Shown: positions 53,301-61,906 of the stretch, piece by piece
Numbering within the stretch: the first letter of the stretch is position 1
Layout: each line of letters opens with the position of its first letter
Notes under the pieces: generated by a model
Database searches by the model: none
What the model was told of the DNA's origin: nothing
What the model saw: only the letters and a program-made list of their open reading frames with translations
Program-made: the position numbers and the translations under genes
Assembly: GCA_003152695.1 (NCBI GenBank)
Contig: PMAT01000080.1
Location: forward strand, 1,473-65,472
Source: Acidobacteriaceae bacterium
Lineage (GTDB): Bacteria > Acidobacteriota > Terriglobia > Terriglobales > Acidobacteriaceae
DNA length: 64,000 bases
Direction: 5' to 3'

Positions 53301-53488
53301 CGGCGCCATCGCAAGCCATCGAGGTGTACAAGCAGTCCGATGAGGCCGCCAAAGCGCGCATCGCAGAGTGGACGAAGCTGAAAAGCACGGAGCTACCGCG
53401 ACTCAATAACGCGTTGCAGAAGATTGGCGTCCCGCCAATTCAGATATCGCAAATCGAGCGCGAGGTGGAATACTTAGTATCGCAGTAG
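50306..53488 (+). CDS. Secreted BNR/sortilin (VPS10)-like protein, divergent paralog of 46990-50085
   Basis: GLQWRMIGPFRGGRVVAVAGVPGDGVTFYFGSVGGGIWKTTDAGVTWTSIFDGQPIASIGALVVAPSNPNVMYAGSGE; co-linear with the minus-strand paralog; start uncertain (TTG 50306). Confidence 0.85.
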   Translation: MRLSVSRLCQFLLLFVAAIASSFPIAAQSVSPDLFGGLQWRMIGPFRGGRVVAVAGVPGDGVTFYFGSVGGGIWKTTDAGVTWTSIFDGQPIASIGALVVAPSNPNVMYAGSGESDIRADLSSGDGVYKSLDGGATWKNVGLRDSRQISRIVVDPHNADTVYVGVLGHAYGPNQERGVYKSIDGGNTWTHVLDKGPAIGVSDLAMATAAPNILFAGTWNAHRPPWSTYAPLQGPGGGLYRSTDSGATWTQLTGHGLPDGDWGRVGVAVAPNGKRVYALLDAGKKSGLYRSDDGGDTWVLANSDERLTSRAWYFNWITADPSHPDVIYIPNIALYRSDDGGNTISIVRGAPGGDDYHQLWVDPKDSSRMIVGTDQGTSISLNDGKTWSSWFNQPIGQFYHVITDNEFPYHVYGAEQDSGSAAVLSRTDHGLITARDWFMVGGGESGWLAPDPSDANIVYATGVYGSVVRWDRRTSLSQDITPWPASNFGSEINERKYRDPWTPMLVFSPLEKNALYLGTQYVMKTTDGGLHWEKISPDLTGAAPNSASEKPAGPATVQNAKERGFGVVYSIAPSPLKADEIWAGSDTGLLHLTLDGGKTWQNVTPKGVGDWSKIAMIEASRFDPGVAYVAVDRHRLDDLSPYMYRTRDYGKTWQPIAAGIGSQSFVNAIREDMKQKGLLFAGTELGIYVSFDDGDHWQPLQLNLPAASIRDITIHGDDLVVATHGRAFWILDDITPLRQIASQPQSGTVRLYQPATVIRVDNDVFLGSPLPPEEPAAKNPPDGAVLDYYLKSPAKQVTLEIYDPSGKLVRRFASSAKQPTYPPLPIHPRWLPKPVVLDNAAGMHRFVWDLRWSNSGGPEEIEEDEGYRAPRGPRITPGICQIKLIVDSDNFTQNLKVEMDPRSSAASGELDEQLRLGLEIFGEIHRSRRAMAEIGAVKKRLEQVQQKLGDHQPELLKQASELQAAIARIEKGSGTSMMGLDAANSGLAAALRVVESGDRTAPSQAIEVYKQSDEAAKARIAEWTKLKSTELPRLNNALQKIGVPPIQISQIEREVEYLVSQ

Positions 53489-53579
53489 CGCCGTCACTCC
53501 TCGTCACTCTTGGCTGTGACACATCTCGCAGAGTTTCCCGTAGAATAAGACGACCCTTGGAAGTGGAAGGAGCGTGCAG

Positions 53580-54056
53580 ATGCGAGGCAACGAAAAAGTC
53601 ATCGAGCAGTTGAACGCGGCCCTCAGCGCGGAGTTGACGGCCATTGCGCAGTACATGGTGCAGGCGGAGATGTGCGACAGTTGGGGTTATCACCGGCTGG
53701 CCGGACTCACCAAGGCGCGGGCCATCAAAGAGATGCACCATGCCGAAGGACTGATCGAGCGCATCATTTTCCTCGACGGGACCCCGGCCATCAATGTTCC
53801 CTTAACGCCCAAGGTGGGCGCCACCGTCGAGCAGCAACTGAAATTTGATTATGCCGACGAAGCCGATGCCGTGCACCAGTACAACGCGGCGGCAAAGATC
53901 TGCCGCGACGCCGGCGACGCCGGATCGAAGGACCTGTTTGAGCGGATGATCCAGGATGAAGAGAGCCACGCCGACTTCCTGGACGCCCAGATTCATTCCA
54001 TCAAGGAAATAGGAATTGGCGCGTATTTGTCGCAGCAACTGGTCAGCGACAAGTAG
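53580..54056 (+). CDS. bfr: Bacterioferritin
   Basis: MRGNEKVIEQLNAALSAELTAIAQYMVQAEMCDSWGYHRLAGLTKARAIKEMHHAEGLIERIIFLDG..QDEESHADFLDAQ. Confidence 0.93.
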   Translation: MRGNEKVIEQLNAALSAELTAIAQYMVQAEMCDSWGYHRLAGLTKARAIKEMHHAEGLIERIIFLDGTPAINVPLTPKVGATVEQQLKFDYADEADAVHQYNAAAKICRDAGDAGSKDLFERMIQDEESHADFLDAQIHSIKEIGIGAYLSQQLVSDK

Positions 54057-54348
54057 AGTCGCAAAGCGGCTACCGCCGCCTATTCTGAGCTGGGAAATTT
54101 GCCGAGCCATTCCTGCGGCGTAGGGCTGCGCGTTTCATTGCGCCGATTCCAGGTTCAAATCGCCTGTGCACGCGCAGCGTGCCGTGCTGAACCAGTCCTC
54201 CGGACCGATAGCACACCCCGGTTCTGCTTGCCCATAAGCGGTTTACAAAACTTATGTTTTCTTAACAACCGTGCCACCACGGGTGTGTTTAGGTTGTTAT
54301 TGGCGCGAAATGTTTGGCATGACTCCAATGCGAAGCCCCATTGCGACT

Positions 54349-55542
54349 ATGAAAGTGTTCGTAGTAGTGGTCTGTGTCGCTATGTTCGCCGCGTCCCAAC
54401 CTGTCGGCGTCGCACAAAAAGAGGGAACCCAATCGACAACGGCGGCGAAATCACGGGTGAGGGCAGTGGGGACGATCAAGTCAATCACTGGCAATACCAT
54501 CGCAGTCACAACCGATACGGGAGCAGAGGTCAACGTCGTTATCCAACCGTCCACGCGATTAGTTCGAAGCGTCCCCGGTCAAACTGACTTGAAGAGCGCA
54601 TCCCCAATCCAGATGCAAGATTTGCAAGTCGGCGACCGCCTTTTGGCGGGTGGAACAGCCGCAGAGGATGGCAAGGCGGTTCTGGCCACCACAGCGATTG
54701 TCATGAAGAAGGCCGACATCGCCGAGAAGCAGGAGCAGGATCGCGAGGAATGGCAGAAGCACGGCGTTGCAGGCGTGGTGAAGGCGGTCGATGCCGGAAC
54801 GGAAACCATCCAGATTTCCACGGGCACCTTAGCAGCGGAGAAACTTATCATTCACGTGTCGCAGAACACCATCATTCGTCGTTACGCGCCGGACTCGGTG
54901 AGGTTTGACGACGCCAAGCCGGGCGCGCTCGACCAGATCAAAACCGGCGACCAACTTCGCGCGCGCGGAACCCGCAGTGCTGACGGTAGCGAGCTGGCGG
55001 CCGACGAAATTGTTTCGGGTAGCTTCCGCAATGTCGCGGGTACGGTGATCGCAACCGATCAAGGAAATAGTTCAGTTGCCGTGATGGATCTGGCCACCAA
55101 ACGCCCGGTGACGCTGAAAATAACTGCCGATTCGCAACTTCATAAGTTACCGCCCATGGTGGCGCAACGCATTGCCATGCGCTTGAAAGGCATGACGCCA
55201 GGCGGCGGCGCGGCAGGCGGCGCGGTTGGCGGATCGCCGCGGGTAGCGAACGCCGAGCGCCCATCGCCCGGGAATGGGCCGGGACAGCGACCGGGCGGCG
55301 CGTCAGACTTCCAACAAATGCTAAGTCGCATGCCTGTGGTTACGCTCGCCGACTTGCAGAAAGGTGATGCGCTGATGATTGTGGCCACCGAGGGGAGTGC
55401 CAATTCGCCCTCGACGGCAATCATCCTGTTGAGCGGTGTCGAGCCGATTCTCACCGCCGCGCCCAGCCAGGCGGGAACCATTCTTTCGCCATGGAACTTG
55501 TCCACCGGAGGCGTAGCGGGTGCGATGGGGGATGCTCCATAG
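54349..55542 (+). CDS. Secreted protein with repeated DUF5666-like small beta domains
   Basis: Signal MKVFVVVVCVAMFAASQPVGVAQ; repeats RAVGTIKSITGNTIAVTTDTGAEVNVVIQPST, GVVKAVDAGTETIQISTG, DQLRARGTRSADGSELAADEIVSGSFRNVAGTVIATD. Confidence 0.65.
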   Translation: MKVFVVVVCVAMFAASQPVGVAQKEGTQSTTAAKSRVRAVGTIKSITGNTIAVTTDTGAEVNVVIQPSTRLVRSVPGQTDLKSASPIQMQDLQVGDRLLAGGTAAEDGKAVLATTAIVMKKADIAEKQEQDREEWQKHGVAGVVKAVDAGTETIQISTGTLAAEKLIIHVSQNTIIRRYAPDSVRFDDAKPGALDQIKTGDQLRARGTRSADGSELAADEIVSGSFRNVAGTVIATDQGNSSVAVMDLATKRPVTLKITADSQLHKLPPMVAQRIAMRLKGMTPGGGAAGGAVGGSPRVANAERPSPGNGPGQRPGGASDFQQMLSRMPVVTLADLQKGDALMIVATEGSANSPSTAIILLSGVEPILTAAPSQAGTILSPWNLSTGGVAGAMGDAP

Positions 55543-55553
55543 ATCCGCGGTCC

Positions 55554-58517
55554 ATGAGAGTACGAATGTTTCCAATGCGCACGTGTGCCATCTTCGGTGT
55601 TCTTCTGTTGTTCGCCATTCTTACGGCTAACCTGCCTGCGCAAACTGCGTCGGGCACTCTGCGTGGCCGGATCACCGATCCTTCGGGAGCCGTTATTCCC
55701 AACGCGACGGTGGCAGCGACTACTGCCGACGGAAAGTCGGTCACGGTAACCACTAACTCTCAAGGCGTCTATGAATTCAGGGCGCTGGCGCCCGGCGATT
55801 ACACCGTCACCGCGACGGCGAAAGGGTTTGCAGTTGACCAGGAAGAAGCGGTCAAAGTTACCGCGGGACAGGTCCAGCAGTTTGATATCGCGCTCTCTAT
55901 CGCCGTGGAAAAGCAGAATGTCGAAGTCCAGGAAGAGACTCCGACGGTCGATGTCAGCCCGCAAAATAGTGCGGGCACGCTGATCTTAAAAGGCCAGGAC
56001 CTCGATGCCCTCTCTGACGATCCTGACGAGCTGGCGTCGGAGTTGCAGGCGCTCGCCGGTCCGTCGGCGGGGCCGAATGGCGGACAGATTTATGTCGATG
56101 GATTTACTGCGGGGGAGCTGCCGCCAAAGTCTGCGATCCGCGAAATCCGCATCAACCAGAATCCCTTCTCCGCCGAATATGACAAGCTGGGCTATGGGCG
56201 AATCGAGATTTTTACCAAGCCGGGGACGGACCAGTTCCATGGCCAGGTCATGATCAACGGAAATTCCTCGGCCTTCAATGCGCTGAGTCCGTTTGTAACC
56301 GAAGAACCGGGCTACTACTCGGAGATCTTTAACGGCAACCTCAGTGGGCCGCTGGGCAAGAAGGCGTCATTTTTCTTCACCGCGCAACAACGCAACATCG
56401 ACAATGTCAGTGTGGTTGTAGCGCAGGTACTGAATCCCAATAATCAGATCGTTCCGTACAACACGACGGTTCCCAGCCCCTCGACGCGGTTGAATATCAG
56501 CCCGCGCGCCGATTTCCAGCTTTCGAAGAACAACACCTTGACGGTGCGCTATCAGTATGTGCGAAACACCCAAGACAACGAAGGCGTTGGCCAGTTCTCG
56601 CTGCCGTCGCAGGGCTTCAACTCCCACAGTACGGAACAGACGGTGCAAATCAGCGACACCCAGGTGTTAAGCCCGACGATGGTGAATGAGACGCGCTTCC
56701 AGTACATCCGCAATAGCAGCAACCAGCTTCCCAGCAGCGACCAACCCGCGCTAAACGTGTTGGGAGCCTTCAACGGCGGAGGCAGCCCTCAAGGCACGGT
56801 TTACAACAACCAGGATCACTACGAACTGCAGAACTACACCTCTATCGCGCATGGCCGTCACTTCATCAAGATTGGCGGACGGCTGCGGGGGACGCTGTAT
56901 TCCAGCAACGAGGACTCGAATTTTAACGGGCAATTTACCTTTCCTTCGCTGAACGCGTATCAGATCACCCAAATCGGTCTGCAACAGGGTTGGAGCCCGG
57001 CAAAAATCCGGGCGCTAGGCGGCGGCGCCAGCCAGTTTTCCATCATTACCGGCCAGCCGCTCTCGGACGTCTCCATGATTGACGTCGGCCTGTATGCCGA
57101 AGACGAATGGCGAATCCGGCCGAATATTTCGCTCAGCTATGGTTTGCGTTATGAAACCCAGACCGGCATCCCGTACCAGGGGGATTGGGTGCCACGCATA
57201 AGCTTGGCGTGGGGACTTGGCCACTCCAAGGTACCGAAGACGGTGCTACGCGGGGGGTATGGGATCTTCTACGACCGCTTTTCCTACAACTATTTGCTTC
57301 AGGCGGAGCGGCTGAATGGTATCACACAGCAGCAGTACACCGTCACCCAGCCAGATTTCTATCCGCAGATTCTTCCGCCCAGCGAATTGAGCAAGTTAGC
57401 GACAAACTCGCCCACGATTTACCAGGTTTCCCCCAATCTGCGCATACCCTACACCCTGGAAGCGGCGTTCAGCGTGGAGCGCCAAGTCACCAAGAATGCG
57501 ACGGTGTCGGTCACCTATCTAAATTCGCGCGGAGAACATCAACTCTTCCTGCGCAACGCCAATGCGCCATTGCCCGGAACGTACAATCCCTCAGACCCCA
57601 CCAGCGGCATTCGCCCGTTCGGCGGGACCACCAATATTTACCAGTACAGCACGGAAGGGGTTTTCGTGCAGAACCAAATGATCGTCAACGGACGTGTGAG
57701 CGTCGGAACGAAGCTCTCGCTGTTTGGCTTTTATTCGCTCAATTTTTCCAACAGCGATCTGGGAGCCAGTACCGCGGGTGGCGGCGGCGGAGGCTTCTTT
57801 GGCGGGGGCTCCAGTTCGGCGGAGTTCATCATGAACTCGTACGATCCCATGCAAGACTACGGCCGCGCGGCGTTCGACGTTCGCAACCGGGGCGTCATTG
57901 GCGGCACCATCTCTCTGCCCTATGCCTTTCGCCTCAGTCCGTTTATCCTCGCGAACTCCGGTGCGCCCTTTAACATCATCGTGGGGCAGGATTTAAACGG
58001 CGACTCGATCTTTAACGATCGTCCGGCACTTGCCAGCACGCCGGGTCCCGGCGGCGTGATTAAGGTCACGCCCTACGGCACATTCAATACCGTACCGATT
58101 CCGGGCCAGCTCATAGTCCCTATCAACTACGCTACAGGCCAGAGCCTGTTTACCCTGAATCTGCGGTTGAGCAAGACCTTTGGGCTGGGTCCCAAGACGG
58201 AAAGTCATAGTGCTGGTGGTCAGCGGGGAGGAGGAGGCGGGGGTGGTCCGCGTGGAGGAGGAGGCGGTGGACTTGGCGGTCGCGGACTTGGCGGCGGGGG
58301 TGGCAGCCCGTTCAACTTTGGAAACGAGACTACGCACCGCTACAACCTGACTTTGAGCGTCAGTGCGCGCAACCTGCTAAACAACGTCAACTATGCGCCT
58401 CCGATCGGCAATCTTAACTCGCCGATCTTCGGCACATCGAATGCGCTCGCAGGCCCGCCGTTCTCGTCAGGATCAGCCAACCGTCGCATCGATTTGCAGA
58501 TGCTGTTCTCGTTTTAG
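55554..58517 (+). CDS. TonB-dependent receptor (Oar-like) with N-terminal carboxypeptidase-regulatory domain and Gly-rich segments
   Basis: Signal peptide; TASGTLRGRITDPSGAVIPNATVAATTADGKSVTVTTNSQGVYEFRALAPGDYTVTATAKGF; VDGFTAGELPPKSAIREIRINQNPFSAEYDKLGYGRIEIFTKPG. Confidence 0.93.
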   Translation: MRVRMFPMRTCAIFGVLLLFAILTANLPAQTASGTLRGRITDPSGAVIPNATVAATTADGKSVTVTTNSQGVYEFRALAPGDYTVTATAKGFAVDQEEAVKVTAGQVQQFDIALSIAVEKQNVEVQEETPTVDVSPQNSAGTLILKGQDLDALSDDPDELASELQALAGPSAGPNGGQIYVDGFTAGELPPKSAIREIRINQNPFSAEYDKLGYGRIEIFTKPGTDQFHGQVMINGNSSAFNALSPFVTEEPGYYSEIFNGNLSGPLGKKASFFFTAQQRNIDNVSVVVAQVLNPNNQIVPYNTTVPSPSTRLNISPRADFQLSKNNTLTVRYQYVRNTQDNEGVGQFSLPSQGFNSHSTEQTVQISDTQVLSPTMVNETRFQYIRNSSNQLPSSDQPALNVLGAFNGGGSPQGTVYNNQDHYELQNYTSIAHGRHFIKIGGRLRGTLYSSNEDSNFNGQFTFPSLNAYQITQIGLQQGWSPAKIRALGGGASQFSIITGQPLSDVSMIDVGLYAEDEWRIRPNISLSYGLRYETQTGIPYQGDWVPRISLAWGLGHSKVPKTVLRGGYGIFYDRFSYNYLLQAERLNGITQQQYTVTQPDFYPQILPPSELSKLATNSPTIYQVSPNLRIPYTLEAAFSVERQVTKNATVSVTYLNSRGEHQLFLRNANAPLPGTYNPSDPTSGIRPFGGTTNIYQYSTEGVFVQNQMIVNGRVSVGTKLSLFGFYSLNFSNSDLGASTAGGGGGGFFGGGSSSAEFIMNSYDPMQDYGRAAFDVRNRGVIGGTISLPYAFRLSPFILANSGAPFNIIVGQDLNGDSIFNDRPALASTPGPGGVIKVTPYGTFNTVPIPGQLIVPINYATGQSLFTLNLRLSKTFGLGPKTESHSAGGQRGGGGGGGPRGGGGGGLGGRGLGGGGGSPFNFGNETTHRYNLTLSVSARNLLNNVNYAPPIGNLNSPIFGTSNALAGPPFSSGSANRRIDLQMLFSF

Positions 58518-58524
58518 AACGGGG

Positions 58525-58568
58525 GCTGGAGGTCAGGGGCTAGGGGTCAGGGCTAGAGATTAGGGAGC
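58525..58568. repeat. Heptad array downstream of the TonB receptor gene
   Basis: ggtcagg ggctagg ggtcagg gctagag attaggg. Confidence 0.7.
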
Positions 58569-58636
58569 GGAAGAAGCCGCTTGGCGGACTGAGGGCCCTG
58601 ATCATCCCCATGGCGACGCGACACGATTTCTGCCGA

Positions 58637-59113
58637 TCAACGGTGCACAGCAACAGCGGGCGATGACTCCGCAACTAGCTCGTTCTTCCATACCTGTTCG
58701 TAACCGACCGCAGCGTAGTAAAGGGCGCGGTCAAAGAACTGGCCCAAAGAGCGCACCAGTTCCATTTCACCAATGAGGTCTTCCGGTTCGAGTAGGCCCT
58801 CCAGCAACAGATAGTCCCATAAGACGTGCTTGGTGGTCTGGAAGGCAAACATGACCTGGCTGAACGGCACACCCTGCCGGGCACGCCGCGCCCCTAGACC
58901 GATGTATCTCTCCTCGACTTCCGACAGCGTCTTGGACAGCAGCCAGTCGCCGACATGGAGATAGATTTCATAGGTCCTGTGCTTCAGTTCGTGAGCCGGG
59001 ACCTTGTCCAGGAACTCGCGGCACTCATCCGCATTCTTCAGTTTGTGGATTAAGGCTTCAGAAAGCTTATCGGCGTGTGTTTCGATGAGCTGAACCAGCC
59101 TGACGGCGAACAT
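58637..59113 (-). CDS. Hypothetical protein resembling RsbR/RsbRD N-terminal helical domain
   Basis: VQLIETHADKLSEALIHKLKNADECREFLDKVPAHELKHRTYEIYLHVGDWLLSKTLSEVEERYIGLGARRARQGVPFSQVMFAFQTTKHVLWDYL. Confidence 0.6.
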   Translation of the reverse strand: MFAVRLVQLIETHADKLSEALIHKLKNADECREFLDKVPAHELKHRTYEIYLHVGDWLLSKTLSEVEERYIGLGARRARQGVPFSQVMFAFQTTKHVLWDYLLLEGLLEPEDLIGEMELVRSLGQFFDRALYYAAVGYEQVWKNELVAESSPAVAVHR

Positions 59114-59250
59114 AAGCTGCCTCCTGATTAGGGAAAGAACTGCGTACGGCTCTGGAGACTCGAGGGCGACTCAACGGCTATGTATAGTTTAGACCTCAAC
59201 CGGGCAATCTGGCAGTGACCCGTGACACAGGGTGGCGTGACAGCTTCGCA

Positions 59251-60498
59251 TCAGGCATTCACGCCAACCGCAAAGTGCTCCAGTTCATGCGCCACGGCGA
59301 TGGACAGACGGCGGATACCCTCGCGAATCTGTTCGGGACGCGCGTTGGAGAAATTCAGCCGCATGTGTGAGCCGGTTTCTTGTCCCGACGGGAAGAATGG
59401 TTCGCCGGGCACGAACGCGACGTCCTGACGCAATGCCGTGTCCAGCAGCTGCATGGTGTCGATTCCAGGTGGCAGCGTGACCCAGAGGAACAGGCCGCCG
59501 TTAGGATGCGTCCACGAGACTTCAGGCGGGAAGTAGTCATGCAAAGCCTGGAGCATGGCATCACGACGCTCTTTGTACACCTTGCGAATCAGCTTCACGT
59601 GCTCCTCCATGAAGCCATCGCGCGCCACCTCGTAAGCCACCATTTGCGTGAAGCTGCTGGTATGAAGGTCGGTACTCTGTTTCAACTGCACCAGGTGGGT
59701 TATTACGTCGGGTGGTGCAACGATCCAGCCCAAGCGCAACCCTGGTGCCAACACCTTGGAAAAGGTGCTGAGGTAGATCACATTCCCCAGCAAATATCCG
59801 TTATCGCGCAGCAAGTTGGTGCGATCGAGCACCACCAGCGGCGGAATGTGCTCGCCCTCGTAACGCAATTGCCCGTAGGGATCGTCTTCAATGATCGGGA
59901 TACCGTACTTGTCGGAGAGCAGCACCAGTTCGTCACGCCGTGAACGCGACAGCGTTGTACCGCCGGGATTCTGAAAGTTCGGCAGGATGTACATAAACTT
60001 CGGTCCGGAACGCAGCGCGCGTTCCATCTCACTGGTCTGCAACCCGTCTTCATCGATGGGAACGGTCACGTATTCCGCGCCCATCAGATCGAAGGCCTGC
60101 AATGCGCCCAAGTAGGTTGGCGACTCCACCAGGATGCGATCGCCGCGGTTGATGAGCAGCTTGGCGATCAAGTCCAGCGCCTGTTGCGAGCCCGAGGTGA
60201 TAAGGATGTTATCGACGGTGGCGAGAATGCCGTACCGCGCCATGTGAGCCACGATCAATTCACGCAGGGGACGGTAGCCCTCGGTCGGTCCATATTGCAG
60301 GGCGACGGAGGGGTTGGTTGTCAGGACTTTTTGACAAGCCTCGCGGAAGCGCTCCACCGGAAAAATTTCGGGTGCGGGCAGGCCGCCTGCGAAGGAAATC
60401 ACTTCCGGACGCTGGGTGAGCTTCAGGAGCTCGCGGATGATGGAACTCTTGGCTGTTTTTGTGCGTTGCGCGTAACGATGTGCCCAAGGCGCGGCCAT
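59251..60498 (-). CDS. PLP-dependent aminotransferase (2-aminoadipate/LysN-like, MocR-type fold)
   Basis: RPEVISFAGGLPAPEIFPVERFREA..LITSGSQQALDLIAKLLINRGDRILVESPTYLGALQAF..ILPNFQNPGGTTLSRSRRDELV..STFSKVLAPGLRLGWI. Confidence 0.93.
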   Translation of the reverse strand: MAAPWAHRYAQRTKTAKSSIIRELLKLTQRPEVISFAGGLPAPEIFPVERFREACQKVLTTNPSVALQYGPTEGYRPLRELIVAHMARYGILATVDNILITSGSQQALDLIAKLLINRGDRILVESPTYLGALQAFDLMGAEYVTVPIDEDGLQTSEMERALRSGPKFMYILPNFQNPGGTTLSRSRRDELVLLSDKYGIPIIEDDPYGQLRYEGEHIPPLVVLDRTNLLRDNGYLLGNVIYLSTFSKVLAPGLRLGWIVAPPDVITHLVQLKQSTDLHTSSFTQMVAYEVARDGFMEEHVKLIRKVYKERRDAMLQALHDYFPPEVSWTHPNGGLFLWVTLPPGIDTMQLLDTALRQDVAFVPGEPFFPSGQETGSHMRLNFSNARPEQIREGIRRLSIAVAHELEHFAVGVNA

Positions 60499-60591
60499 AC
60501 ACACCTCCCCATTACAGACCAAATTAGCGCAAATTTCATCGCCTGTCTGTGACGGGCGACACCGGCAGGGGGTGACCGTCAACCCTTAACG

Positions 60592-61641
60592 TCAACTGAA
60601 CAGTTTCATCTGCTCCGCTTCTTGCTGCACCGGATGCGCCCTCTGGCTGCGCGAACTGAACTCTCGGCTGATGCCGTGCTTCTTGCGTAGGCGCGCCAGC
60701 AGATCCGAAATACGTTTGCTGTAGGCCTTGCTTACGAAGGCGCGGTCGGCGAAGCGGTTGCGGTAGTCCTGAACCAGTCGGGGGAATTCTTTCTCCAGAA
60801 ATGGAAGGAAGACGCTGGCCGAACACGGTTTCAGGAACAACGGATTGGCGTAAATATATTTTCCACCCGCCAGCCTGGTTGCCTCTACGAGGGCATCCAG
60901 CGCCGAGGGCGAATCGGTAATGCCGGGCACCACTGGTGCGCAGATGACACCTGCGTTGACTCCGGCAGCGTTTAGGCCGCGCACGGCAGCCAAGCGCAGG
61001 TCGGGACGCGGCGCGCGCGGCTCAAGAATGCGTGCCAGATTGGCATCCATGGTGGTGATGGTGATGTTGACGAATAGCGAATTGTGCTGCGCAACCCGCC
61101 GCAACAGATCAACGTCGCGCAGGACCAGGTCCGATTTGGTGACAATGCCGATTTCGAGCCCATGGTGCAGAGCCAGTTCTTCCAGAATGCCGAGCGTGAC
61201 CTGGAACCGCTTTTCTGCGGGCTGATAAGGATCGGTGGCCGTGCCGATGGCGATCTCTTCGCCGCGCTTCACCTTCTTCAATTCTTGCCGCAGCAGCCAC
61301 GCTGCCTGCTGTTTGACGTAAATCTTGCGCTCGAAGTCCACTCCGTCACGCATCTCCATGAACTCGTGGGTGTAGCGCGCATAGCAATATTTACAGGCGA
61401 ACTCGCAGCCCCGGTAGGGATTGATCGTCCAGGTAAACGGCATGCGACTGGAGGTGCAGCGATTGAGCAGGCCCCGCGAGGGGAGCGTGAAGTACTCCAC
61501 CAGGTGGCCCTGGCGGATCGACTCGCCCTGTGCAGCGAGCTTGGCGATGCCGACCAGCGGGGCAGGTTTGCTGTCGTCGGTTTGGAGTAGGGAGGGGTGC
61601 ATGGAGAGAAAGCGAGATTCGCTTTTTATTCGCCTAGTCAA
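60592..61641 (-). CDS. SPL-family radical SAM protein (PA0069/Rv2578c-like)
   Basis: NPYRGCEFACKYCYARYTHEFMEMRDGVDFERKIYVKQQAAWLLRQELKKVKRGEEIAIGTATDPYQPAEKRFQVT. Confidence 0.9.
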   Translation of the reverse strand: MTRRIKSESRFLSMHPSLLQTDDSKPAPLVGIAKLAAQGESIRQGHLVEYFTLPSRGLLNRCTSSRMPFTWTINPYRGCEFACKYCYARYTHEFMEMRDGVDFERKIYVKQQAAWLLRQELKKVKRGEEIAIGTATDPYQPAEKRFQVTLGILEELALHHGLEIGIVTKSDLVLRDVDLLRRVAQHNSLFVNITITTMDANLARILEPRAPRPDLRLAAVRGLNAAGVNAGVICAPVVPGITDSPSALDALVEATRLAGGKYIYANPLFLKPCSASVFLPFLEKEFPRLVQDYRNRFADRAFVSKAYSKRISDLLARLRKKHGISREFSSRSQRAHPVQQEAEQMKLFS

Positions 61642-61824
61642 ATGCTAATGCCAGGTTGACTAGAAGTCAATCAGTAGCGATCGAAAAGGGCGTTGAATTG
61701 GCGATGAAGCTTGTGGAGGTAGGGCGTGGATCGTCGCGGCTATAGGGGTCCTTCGACTCCTCACGAAGTCCGCCACGGAGGACTCGTGCTGCGCTCAGGA
61801 GGACAGATGATTACGTGGAGAGAC

Positions 61825-61906
61825 GGCTGAGTGGATGCTGAATGCTGAGTGCTGAGTGCTGACTGCAGAGTGCTGACTGCAGAGTGCTGACTGCAGAGTG
61901 CAGAAC
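61825..61906. repeat. Longest heptad array, with 14-nt higher-order unit, directly abutting the mqnD stop codon
   Basis: gctgaat gctgagt gctgagt (gctgact gcagagt)x3 gcagaac. Confidence 0.92.

Noticed and set aside
54100-54240. tRNA-like GGTTCAAATCGCC segment
   Set aside because: No matching acceptor stem, D-arm or anticodon stem could be drawn around it.
61834-61906. Possible CRISPR or coding tandem repeat
   Set aside because: Period of 7/14 nt with no spacers and no supported ORF; fits the heptad array family.
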